This document shows positions 46,106 to 56,871 of a DNA stretch of 64,000 nucleotides, piece by piece (the first letter of the stretch is position 1; the number at the start of each line of letters is the position of its first letter). The stretch comes from Tolypeutes matacus (Eukaryota > Chordata > Mammalia > Cingulata > Chlamyphoridae). The position numbers and the translations under genes are program-made. The notes beneath the pieces were generated by a model. The model was given only the letters and a program-made list of their open reading frames with translations. It had not been told where the DNA came from and did not search any database. Where the stretch lies: contig JAKSZT010054399.1 of assembly GCA_026826555.1 (NCBI GenBank), positions 6,875,266-6,939,265 on the forward strand, given 5' to 3'.

Positions 46106-46220
46106 AAAAAAAAAAAAAAAAAAAAAAAATGAATGTCAGTGGTGAGGTAATATATTAAACTGTCAACACTCATTATAACAAGTTTCAGTGAGTTGTTTTA
46201 TCTGATTGGCTTTAACCTGC

Positions 46221-47010
46221 TGTATTAGTCAGCCAAAGGGGTGCTGATGCAAAATACCAGAAATCTGTTGGTTTTTTTTTTTTTTTTTTTTTTTTCAGTT
46301 TTAAAAGAGCTGTTTATTTAAGAGCTTGATTTAAGGAAAGACCCAAATAACTAATAGCAGTAGGAGCAGTAAAGAACAAACCAGCAAAAGCAAAACTACC
46401 TACTCAAGTGTTTACAACTTTTAACATACTCAATAGATTTAATAGTAAAGAATAATTATTGTATAGTTGTTAAAGAATTGTGTTCCTTTTAATTCTTTCT
46501 GATTTTTTTTTTTTTTTTTTACTTTTCATATTATCAAAGTTTTCAAACCTATACAGAAGTAGAAAGAATAGTTTAATAAACCTTGGTATAACCTATACCC
46601 ATTACCAACATTTTGACACATTTACATTATCTAGCTCTATTTTTTTTTCAAATTTCCTGATTTTCATTACTTTTGTGGCTGTAGTATTTTATTTTATTAT
46701 TATTTTTTTTTATTATGGGTAAAAATCAAAATTCTCACAATACATACAAACATTTGTAAAATGATATATAAATATATATGCATATATGTGTATTTGCTTA
46801 CAAAAATGTTATTTTTTATATATATATATACATATATTTTAAGAGGTGCTTAGATTACCTAAAATATTATACGGAACCCACTCGGATTCCCATGTTGCCC
46901 ACCTCCCACACCTCCCTCTGTTGGGTTTTATAAAGGGTATTTATTTGGGGTAGAAGCTTACAGTTACCAGGCCATAAAGCATAAGTTACTTCCCTCACCA
47001 AAACATTTGT
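46221..47010 (-). mobile_element. MaLR-like LTR fragment, split by an L1-type element
   Basis: TGTATTAGTCAGCCAAAGG at 46221 is the reversed LTR end. The LTR resumes at 46917 with TTATAAAGGGTATTTATTTGGGG and is lost near 47010. Same family as 43018-43612. Confidence 0.75.
46272..46916 (-). mobile_element. L1-type insertion in the LTR
   Basis: T tract at the left, ATTATGGGTAAAAATCAAAATTC and TTAAGAGGTGCTTAGATTACC at the right, flanked by the 8-bp duplication TCTGTTGG (46264-46271 and 46917-46924). Confidence 0.7.
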
Positions 47011-47290
47011 TAACAAATGTTTCGAAAACAATGTGTGGGGGTGATGTGTGGGAGCCTGTATGATGTCATGCATGTTTGTTTTGTAAGTTCATGATGCTTA
47101 CTGAACACTTATAGTTCATGTATGTTCATGTATGAATGATATACTTCAATAAATTGTTTAAAAAAGGGAGGGGGTGCTGGTGCCTTATTTCCCACCTTTC
47201 CACTGTCCAACATCTTTATCCAGATCCACCCTCACCAACAGAAATATAGTACAAGCCACACAGCCAATCATATTAAAAATAAAGAAACTA

Positions 47291-47387
47291 AAGGAGTGGA
47301 TGTAGCTCAAGTGGTTGAGCACTTGCTTACCATGTAAGAGGTCCTGGGTTCAATCCCTGGTACCTCCTAAAAATAAATAAATAAATA
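47291..47387 (+). repeat. Short DAS-type SINE
   Basis: GGATGTAGCTCAAGTGGTTGAG, GGGTTCAATCCCTGG and an (AAAT)n tail. It lies inside or beside the 5' LTR remnant of the next element. Confidence 0.85.
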
Positions 47388-49530
47388 ACAGCCTCAGAAC
47401 TGTAAGCTTTAATCTTAAAAACTTTCCTTTATAAAAGCCAATCCATTTTCAGTATTTTGCATTGGCAGCTTTAGCAAACAAAAACAGAAGCTGGTACCAA
47501 GAGAGTAGGGTGCTGCTGCTTGCAAATACCAAAAATGTTGGATCGGTTTTGCAAATGGGTAAGGAGCAGATTCTGTTACAACTGTGAGATACCTGATAGA
47601 AAAAGCCTAGATTGTTTTGAAGAGACTGTTGGTAGGCATATAGACCCTAAGGTTATTTCTCATGAGGCCTTAGACAGAAATTATGATTGTGGCTAGAAGG
47701 AAGGCAATCCTTGTTTTAAAGTTGCAGAGAACTTGGCATAATTGACTCCTGATGTTAGATGGAAGATAGAATTTGAAAGTGACAAGCTTGGACATTTAGC
47801 TGAGGAGATTTCCAAACTAAATGTGGCTGGCTTCTTGCACCTTATAGCAAAATGCAAGAGGAAAGGGATAAGCTGAGAACTGAACTTCTAGGCACAAAGA
47901 TACCAAAAGTTGATGGATTAGGAAATTCTGACCTTGCAGAAAGCTAGTCCCCAGAAGCTAGTAACCCATGTGAGGACTTAACTAAACTTGGAACCAGCCA
48001 GCCATTTCCTTGCAAGTCAGAATTGGAAATGCAGTTATCCAGAAAGGATTTTTCTGATGGTTGGACCCCTGTGAGCAACATGGAAAACCAACAAATTTGG
48101 GTGAATTGTATGCTTTATTAATATGTATCAATAAAATTGATTTGTTTTTTTTTTAAAAGAAAAAAAAAAAACAACAAGTTTTCTGTGAGATCTGTATAAA
48201 CAAAACCAGTCAGCCTGGACTAAAAGGGACAAAAAAAAAAAAAAAGGGAGAAATTAAAGGAAAAATAACTTTAAGAGCAAAACTATGGAAGCTGAGGTTT
48301 AGACTTAAGACATCTTTTGGGGCCAGAAGAGAGACCCTACCCATGTGTGCAGAGGATGAGTGTACCCTGGGAGTTTGGACAGGGCAGGCTCTCACCCCAT
48401 TGTTCAGGAAGAATTCAGTTGCTCCAGGCTTCAGAGAGGGTTGGTTGGGCACATTCCCTAGAGATTAGGGAGAGTTAAATTGTAATCCCACTGTGCTAAG
48501 TGGGTCGAGTCAGTGTTCTTAATTCACCCCAGTGTTCTTGGATGGTGAGGCCTGGAGCTCAGCCACCACCCAGATGCTTGATGAAGACAGAACTGAGAAA
48601 ATGGCTGTTGGGCCATGGAAGGCGTAGGCCCCCATGAAGTCCCAAGGAGAAGAAAGCATCATTCATTGATGATGATGCTCAGACTTTGAAATCTAATGGA
48701 GTATGCCCTGCAGGTTTTCAGAACTGTTTGGGACCCATGATGCCTGTTTGCCTTCTAATTTCTCCCTATGGCAATGGAGACATTTATCTTGTGACTGTCC
48801 CTCCTTTGTATATTGGAAGCAGATAACTTGTTTTCTAAGTTTCACAGGTCTACAGCCAGAGGAGAATTTTGACCCAAGACAAACTGCATGCCTATAACTG
48901 ATTTTTATGAGATTTTGTACTTAGCATTGTTACCAAAATGATTTAAGGATTCTTAAAATATTGTAATATAATGAGTATATTTTGCATATGGAAAGAACAT
49001 GTATTTTGGTGGTCCAGAGGGTGGAATGTCCTGGTTTGTCTTGTGTAGACTCCAGAAGATTATGTTCTTAAGCTAATCCATACCTGTGCCTATAAAAGCA
49101 GTGTAGGTGGGGCTTTTTTATTAGATTCAGGTAAGGGACGTTTGATCAGATCACTTGATTAGATCACTTTAGGGTCTTTATTGGACAACATCAGTGAGGC
49201 ATGACTAAGGGTGGGTGTCTACCCTCTTGCTGGGGTCTTATATAGACTGACAACTGAAAGCAGAAACACACAGAGAAATACAGCTGCCATTTTGACCCTG
49301 CCATATGAGAGAGAAGATGCCGGAGATTGGCCACTATCTTGCCTTGTCACATGGTAGGAGTCTAGGATCTGCCAGCAGCTGACCTTTGGTGAGAAAGTGT
49401 CTCTGATGATACCTTGATTTGGACATTTTTACAGCCTTGGAACTATAAGCTTTTACCTTAATAAATTGTCTTTATAAAAGCCAACCCATTCATGGTATTT
49501 TTGCATTGCCAGCTTTAGCAAACTAAAACA
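47388..49530 (+). mobile_element. MaLR-like endogenous retroelement, 5' LTR end, internal region and 3' LTR
   Basis: The 5' LTR tail ends ...GCAGCTTTAGCAAACAAAAACA near 47487. An internal region opens with AGAAGCTGGTACCAAGAGAG, like the start of MaLR internal sequences, and ends ...CCAGAGGGTGGAA. The 3' LTR (49027-49530) runs TGTCCTGGTTTG to GCAAACTAAAACA with an ATAAATTG poly-A region. No gag, pol or env frame is visible, as expected for non-autonomous MaLRs. An L1 3' scrap (48100-48172) is inserted in the middle. Confidence 0.75.
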
Positions 49531-50978
49531 AAGCTAGAAGCCCGAAATCCAGGTGTCAGAAGGGCATGTTATATCTGACATCTCTAGGGAAGATTCTATT
49601 TCATGCCTCTCTCCTGACTTTTGTTAGCTTGCTGGCAATCCTTGGGCTTTGGTCCAGTCTCTGCCTCAGTCATCTTCTCTCTGTGCCTGCTCCGTGTCCA
49701 AATTTCCTCTTCTTATATGGGCACCAGTTATATTGGATTAAGGATCCATCTTACTCCAGTATGACCTCATTTTAACTTGCCTAATTCCATCAGCAATGGT
49801 TCTATTTTCCAAATAAGGTGGCATTCTAAGCTAGTGAGGATTAAGATTTCAATATATTTTGGGGAGGAGACACAGTTCAATACCTAACACTACTTCTGCA
49901 TTGAACATCACACTTGGGAGGCCTTAACTTAGGAAATCAGAGTTCATATCATTTGGTCTCTTTCTATTAATTTATGGAGCCCTTCAAAAGCTTTAGGGAA
50001 ATATATTTGTTTGATTTCTACAATCATTCACTCATTCATTTGTTCATCTCGCAAGAATATATTGCAATAATACAGAGCCTCTCCTTTAAAAATGCCTTCA
50101 TTATAACACAACTGAATAAACAAAGTTCAAGACCTTGAGGAATTAAGCACCCAAAGGGGGTGGGGAATGGGCAGAAGAATTTGGAGGAGCGGGAACCCAA
50201 ATGATTAGGAAAGTCTCCACAAAAACCTTGGGTCTAGAGAGATTCAGATGGAAATACTAGCTTCCACAAATTAAGGAACTTGGTGAATGCATGTAGGTCC
50301 TCATCAGTGCTGGCAAGCGTGGGCTTTATTCCCACTTCAGCCAGGCTTGCCCTGAGTGAGCTCTAATGCCTTTTCTTCTGACATTTGTCCACAGGGAAAC
50401 AGTAATCAGTGCTTAAATTAACCTCCTTAAGCCAGTCTGCACAAAGAAAGTATCCCCCCATGCAAAATACCAATAAGGGCTGTGAGGTAAGCAACTCCAG
50501 AAGACAGCACCCTGCCTCCCCCTCAGAATGACAGTGGCAGGCCTCCTTCATGGGGCAACCTCAGTTTCGACACTTGTGGCTGGCAGTTGGTGCGTTAGTT
50601 AAAGAGTATGAGCTTTGAGGACAAACAAATGTGGCTTCAAATCCCCATTCCTTCCCATCTTTTCTGTGACCTTGGGCAAGGTCTGTATTCCTAAGACGGG
50701 GACTAAAATAATGCCTACCTGCCTGGATTGGTGTGAGAGTAAATGAGATCAACTCAGTGACTGGCACCTAGAAGGCACTCAATAAATGCCCATCATCATC
50801 ATCATTGTCATTGTCACATCACCTTGTTGCTACTCACAAGACACAGATTTCTGCAAGGGAAGGAGTGTTTCTCACAAGGCATATCCTGCCTTATACATTT
50901 TCCATCATTTTCATCAATGGCTCACCACATTTCATAAAACTTTTTCAACACTGCAGTGCCTTTCAGGATGAAGTCCTG
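49531..50978. other. Non-coding DNA with MIR
   Basis: About 49540-49900 continues LTR-like repeat text. About 50590-50795 is a plus-strand MIR (AGTATGAGCTTTGAGGAC, GACCTTGGGCAAGG, AATAAATGCCCATC), ending in (CAT)n. No gene. Confidence 0.5.
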
Positions 50979-51412
50979 TGTTATGGACCGAATTGTGTCC
51001 CCCAGAAAGCTATGTGGAAGCCCTACTCCCCTGTGTCTCAGAATGTGACCTTAATTGGAAATGGGGTTGTTACAGATGGAATTATGCTATTTAAACCTAG
51101 GTCCTTAACCCAATATGACTGGTGAGAAGGGGAGAAGAGACACAGACACACAAGGAAAGGAGGTCGTGTGATCATGGAGGCAGAGACTGAGATATGCCAC
51201 AAGACAAAGAATGCCAGGGCTTACGGCCACCTCCAGAAGTCAGGAGAAAGGCATGGAACAGATTCTTCCCTACAGTCTTCAGAGGGAGCCTGACCCTGCT
51301 GACACCTTGGTTTTAGACTTCTGCTTCCAGAACTGTGAGATGATAAATTTCTGTTGTTCTAAGCAACCCAATTTGTGGTACTTTGTTATGGCAACCCTAG
51401 GAAGCTAAGACA
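50979..51412 (+). mobile_element. MLT1-like ERVL-MaLR LTR
   Basis: TGTTATGGACCGAATTGTGTC, GAATGTGACCTTAATTGG, CCAATATGACTGGTG, AACTGTGAGATGATAAATTTC and the end GAAGCTAAGACA follow the MLT1-type consensus across its whole length. No target duplication remains, consistent with great age. Confidence 0.85.
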
Positions 51413-52413
51413 CCCCATGATCCTGCCATCTCACTTAGGGTGATACATGGAGGCTTAATGAACATTCCGTTTCTCTTACCAGTGGTCAGAGGAATCTTCT
51501 TCATGAATGTGTCTGGATCAATGAGGAATAAAATTTACAACCTCATTAACACATCAAATAAAAGGGTTTCATCCTTACAGGATGGCAGAAGCAACGTGAG
51601 ACCAGCGATTGGAATGGGCCTCGGGAAGCAGGCACATGGTAGATCCAAATGTAGAACCCCCAAGCCAAGCACAAGCAAGAGACAAAGTCCTGGGGTTCTT
51701 CTGAGACCAAGAACTGAGTGTCAGCCAAGAAGCAAATCTGAGGGCAGGTCCAAGAAAAATCTAGAATCTAAGAGGTCTTTGAAAGTTGGATAGCCATTGG
51801 TCAAGAAGGAAAAGGCAGTGGAAATGAAGAACCCCATACAAATGCTGCTAGCAAAGCACTGGTTTGCAAGGAATGTTTTCAAAGCCCAGAGCCCCTGCCC
51901 CATGAAGGTTTCTTTTCTGTTCTTAAAGATGCAATACATGGGGGTTAATATTCATTCAACAAATATTTAGTAAGGACCTACCATGTACAGGTACTGTGCT
52001 GTGTCCCAAAGATATAAGGCTGAGTAAGAGAAAGAGTCAAGTTTAACAACTTGCAGGAAGTTTTAGTTCTGACGGCTCCATTCCCTAACAGGTGAGAAGG
52101 TAAGTGTATAGATAAATGTGTGTATGAAGGGATAGGAGAGAATGGAGCTTTACCTCCCAGGGTTGTTGCAGGAATTAAATTCAAGGAAGTACATTAAGTA
52201 ATTTAAGCTCCTGTTACATATAAGTTCTCAGTAAATATTACTGACCCTCCTTTTCCTTACTTTTGCTTAGACAACAGAGAGAAAAAGTACAAAGGGTTTT
52301 TCTCTTTTGTAAGAAAATTCAAAGAATTACTCTCTTAAAGAAATCCACCCCATAATATACAAATGTCAGAAACAATGAAAACCGTCAAACCCAGCCAGCC
52401 AAATTTAAAAATA
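51413..52413. other. Unique non-coding DNA
   Basis: About 51940-52260 has MIR-like text (CATTCAACAAATATTTAG, ACATATAAGTTCTCAGTAAA). Nothing else recognised. Confidence 0.45.
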
Positions 52414-52424
52414 ATAAGGAATCT

Positions 52425-52530
52425 TGAGGAGCAGATGTAGCTCAGTGGTTGAGCACCTGCTTCCCATTTATGAGGTCCTGGGTTCAATCCCTGGTACCTC
52501 CTAAAATTTTTAAAAAATAATAATAATAAA
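52425..52530 (+). repeat. Short DAS-type SINE
   Basis: GCAGATGTAGCTCAGTGGTTG and GGGTTCAATCCCTGG with the imperfect 11-bp duplication ATAAGGAATCT/ATAAAGAATCT (52414-52424 and 52531-52541). Confidence 0.9.
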
Positions 52531-52590
52531 ATAAAGAATCTAAAATGAAAACTCTTCATCCATATAGGTTGAATTAAGAAAGCATTGCAG

Positions 52591-52777
52591 GCAAGCGGCT
52601 GTGGCTCAATCAGTAGGGCTCCTGTTTACCATATGGGAGGCCCGGGGTTCGGTTCCCGGGGCCTCCTGGTGAAGGCAAGCCCGCCCGCACGGCGTGGTTA
52701 GCTGACCCAGCAAGCACAAGCAGCAAGGGGGGGGATAAATGAATAAATAAATAAAATCTTTAAAAAAAAAAAAAAAA
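52591..52777 (+). repeat. Long DAS-type SINE
   Basis: Body GCGGCTGTGGCTCAATCAG to AAATCTTT plus A. Flanked by AAGAAAGCATTGCAG (52576-52590 and 52778-52792). Confidence 0.92.
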
Positions 52778-52792
52778 AAGAAAGCATTGCAG

Positions 52793-53033
52793 GGAGCAGA
52801 TGTGGCTCAAATGGTTTAGTGCCTGCTTCCCACGTGGGAGGTCCCCAGTTTGGTCCCCGGTGCTTCCTAAAAGCAAACAAAAACAAACAGCAAGCAAACA
52901 AACAAACAAACAAAAAAACAACTCAGGGGAGCCAATGTGGCTCAGTGGTCGAGTGCTGGCTTCCTACATACGAGGTCTTGGTGTTCAATCCCCAGCCTGG
53001 TACATGAAAAAAAAAAAAAAAAAAAAAAAAAAG
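52793..53033 (+). repeat. Dimeric DAS-type SINE
   Basis: Left monomer GATGTGGCTCAAATGG, (CAAA)n linker, junction CAACTCAGGGGAGCCAATG, right monomer, 30-A tail. Flanked by GAAAGCATTGCAG and GAACGCATTGCAG (52780-52792 and 53034-53046), the same target already used by the preceding SINE. Confidence 0.9.
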
Positions 53034-53049
53034 GAACGCATTGCAGAAG

Positions 53050-56000
53050 ATCTATGGGTGGGAAGATGGCAGAGTAGGGAGCTCCAGGAATCAGTTCCTC
53101 CACCAGAACAACTATTAAACAGGAAGAACTGTCTGAATCAACTATCTAAAACTCTGGAGTCCAACAAAACACTGTACAGCATCCAGGGTAGAAGAGGAGG
53201 AAGAGGCTGTTAAATTACAATAAATATCAGTAAAGTGTTCTCTCCCCACAGCAGTTACTGACACCTTCCCCCATTCTCATGGCAGACAGCAGTGTATCTT
53301 GCTGATACCAGAAACAGACATCAGATTTTCTTGGGAAAATCCCCTTTCCCAAGATCTGGGTTGGGCACAAGCCAAATGGCTGATCACAGCTTTTGATTAG
53401 CTATTTAGGATTGCTGGGGGCCATTTAATGCCCATTTCTCATCAGAAACCGGGGAGGCAAGAAGGCAGTGGGTTGAAATGGTTAAAGTGCTGAAAGAAAA
53501 CAACTGCCAATTGTGAATTTTATAAGCGGTGAGACTTTCATTCAAAAATGAGGGAGAGAGTAAGACATTCCTAGATTTAAAAAAGCTGATGGAGTTCCTC
53601 ACCATTACAACTGCCCCACTAGCAGTGCTAAAGGGAGTTCTTAGTCTGAAAGGAAAGGGCAGTAGACAGTCATTCAAAGCAGCAGAAATACCTCTGGCAA
53701 AGGTAACCATTTGGGTAACTATAAATGCACAATTGTATTGTATTTTTTAGAATGTAACTCCACTTCTTCCTACAGGTGCTAAAATGTGAATGCATGAAAA
53801 GTAATGATAAATCTATGGTTTTGGGCTCACAATATACAAAGATATAATTGGAAACAAGTACAAAATGGGGGGGCTGGTGGGGTATATAGGAACAATGTAT
53901 GTGTACTCTATTGAAGTCAAGTTGGTATCTAATCAAACATGATTGTTATATATTTAGGATGTTAAATTTTAATCCCAGGGTAACTGCAAACAAAATATAT
54001 GAAAAATTTATTGAGATAGAAATGAGAAGGGACTCAATATGATACAATTCAAAAAATCAAATAAATATGAAAGTAGGCATTATGGAAGAATTGAGAGACA
54101 AATAAGGTATAAGACTTAAAAACACTACATATCAAAATGGCAGAAGAAAATTCCTCATTATCAGTTGATGACTTTAAATGAAAATGGATTAAACTCTCCA
54201 GTCAAAGGCAGAGATTGGCAGAATGTATTAAAAAGTATGACCCAACTGCATGCTGTTTACAAGTGATGCATCTTAAATTCAAAGACCTAAGTAGATTGAA
54301 AGTGAAAATGGAAAAAAATCTACCATGCAAGTAGTAACCAAAAGAGAGCTGGGGTAGCTATACTAATATCAGATAAAATAGACTTTAAGTGAAAAACATT
54401 AATGAAAGACAAAATGGTCATAATATATGGAAAAGGGGTCAATTCAATAATAAGAAGAAGCAATTACAAATATATATGCACCTAACAGCAGAGCCCCAAA
54501 ATATATAAAGCAAATACTGACAGATTTGTAGGGAGAAATAGATGGTTCTACATTAATAGTAGGAGACCTTAATATACCACTTTCAGTAATGGATAGAACA
54601 TCTAGACAAAAGATCAATGAAGAAATAGAAGGCTTGCACACCACTCTAAAACTACTAGATCTAATAGACATTTTGTAGAACACTTAGTGTGACAACAACA
54701 GAATAAACATTCTTCTTGAGTGCACATGGATAATTCTCCAGGGTGTACCATATTTTAGGCCACAAAATAAGTCTCAAAGACAGTGAAATCATACAATGTA
54801 TCTTTTCTGACCACAATGGAATGAAAATGGAAATCAGTAACAGAGAGAGAAATGGGAAAGTCACAAGATGGGGAAATTAAACAACGTACTCTTTATTTTA
54901 TTTATTTATTTATTTTTATGAGGTACTGGGGCCGGGGATTGAACCCGGGACCTTGTATGTGGGAAGGTGGCACTCAACCACTGAGCCACATAGGCTCTGA
55001 AACAATGTACTTTTAAATAATCAATGGGTTAAAGAGGAAATCACTAGATAAAGTAGGAAATATGTTGAGGCAAATGAAAATGAAAATACAACATACCAAA
55101 ACTGATGGGATGTAGCAAAGGCTGAGTGGAAAGGGAAATGTATAGCTCTAAATGCTTACATTAAAAAAGAAGAAAGATTTCAAATGAGAGACTTAATCTC
55201 AAAAGTGGAAGGACAAGAAAATTAAGAACAAACTAAGCCCAAAATGACCATAAGGAAGAAAATAACAAAGATTAGAGTGAAGATAAATAAGATAGAGAAT
55301 AAAAAGGAAATAGGAGAACAACAACAAAAACTAAAGAAAAAAAAGAACAAAACAAAACAGAACAAAACAAAACTGAAAAAAAAAGGAAATAAGGAGACTC
55401 AACAAAACCAAAAGTTGGCTCTTTGAAAAGACTGACAAAATTGACAAACCTTTAGCTAGACTAACAAAGAAAAAAAGAGAAAGGACACACAAATGGCTAA
55501 AATCAGAAATGGAAAGGGGGACCTCACTAATAAACCACCAAAATAAAAAGGACTATACGAGGATACTATGAACAAATATGTATATACCCTAAAGATGAAA
55601 GCAGGATCTTGAACAGATATTTTCACACTGATGTTCATAGCAGCATTATTCACAATTGCCAAAAGATGGGAGCAGCCCAAATGTCCACCAACTGACGAAT
55701 GGGTAAATAAAATGTGGTATATACATATAATGGAATATTGTTTGGCCTTAAAAACGAATGAAGTTCTGATACATGCAACACCATGGATGAACCTCGAAGA
55801 CATCATGTTGAGAGAAATAAGCAAGAGACAAAAGGACAAATATATGATATCGCTAATGTGGAATAATTAAAATAAACAAATACATAGAGTCAGAAACTAG
55901 AATACAGGAGCTGGAATGGGGGTCTGCAATGGGGTGTTAATGCTTAAATTGTTCAGAGATTCTATTTGGATTGATCATAAAGTTTTGGTCATGGATGGTG

Positions 56001-56304
56001 GTGATGGTCATATAACAATGTAAATGAAAGTAACAGCACTGAATTTTATATTTGAATGTGGTTAATAGGAAAAATTTTAGGTTGGATATATGTTATCAGA
56101 ATAAAAATTTAAAAAACAAACATAGGGCTGTACAATACAGTGAACCCTATTGTAAACAATGGACTATAGCTAATAATATAATTATAAAAATGTTCTTTCA
56201 GGAATTATAACAAATGTACTACACTAATGCAAGTTATTAATAATAGAGTGGTATATGGGAACTCTATTTTATGCATGATTTTTTCAGTTAAACTACAACT
56301 TCTC
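53050..56304 (+). mobile_element. L1 LINE, internally deleted, with 5' UTR and 3' end
   Basis: Begins GTGGGAAGATGGCAGAGTAGGG, an L1 5' UTR start. An ORF1 C-terminal scrap (RLSFKNEGESKTFLDLKKLM) lies at 53529-53680. ORF2 pieces run from about 54010 to 55440, and a C-terminal block (FIAALFTIAKRWEQPKCPPTDE) at 55631-55870. Many stops and a gap in ORF2. Its A-rich end, split by an LTR, resumes at 56843. Confidence 0.8.
54896..55001 (-). repeat. Short DAS-type SINE in L1 ORF2
   Basis: (TTTA)n then GAGGTACTGGGGCCGGGGATTG to CTGAGCCACATAGGC. Flanked by ACAACGTACTCTTTA and ACAATGTACTTTTAA, an eroded duplication. Confidence 0.85.
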
Positions 56305-56837
56305 TGTTGCAGTTGGACAGTTTGATATAATTATGAATTCCAAAAATATAATTGGATCATGCTTGTAAATTGATCTGTTAATCTGGGCATGATTAAGTTA
56401 TGATTAGGGCATTGACTGGGCCACACCAGTAGGGCATTGAGCCCTACCCCTTGGTGGGTGGGGAATCAAATATCAAAGGCATGGCAAGAACAGAGTTGCA
56501 GCAGTTTTTAAGAAGCAGTTTTGATGTTAGAGAAAAATCCCCAGAAGAAGGGAAGTGAGCTGTTCATCTGATAGTCTACAGCTGACCTTGTGGAGGAACC
56601 AGAAGAGCTAAGCCTGGAGAGAAACGCAGCCCCGGGAAGAGAGGAACACAAGAAGCCTGTACCCTGGCAAACGTTGGCAGCTGTCTTGCTCCAACACGTG
56701 GCAATGAACTTTGGTGAGAAGAAACTTAATGGTTTATGGCCTGGTATCTGTGGACTTCTACCCCAAATAAATACCCTTTATAAAGACCAACCCATTTTTG
56801 GCATTTCACATTAGCTCCCCTTTGGCTGAGTAATACA
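56305..56837 (+). mobile_element. MaLR-like solo LTR in an L1 tail
   Basis: A 533-bp copy of the 43018 family, TGTTGCAGTTGGAC to GGCTGAGTAATACA, with a perfect 5-bp duplication TTCTC (56300-56304 and 56838-56842). L1 3' sequence and its A tail continue on the far side. Confidence 0.92.
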
Positions 56838-56871
56838 TTCTCTAATAAAAAAAAAAAAAAAAAAAAAAAAA

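Noticed and set aside
55244..55426. Lysine-rich 60-codon frame
   Set aside because: Low-complexity A-rich L1 ORF2 sequence.
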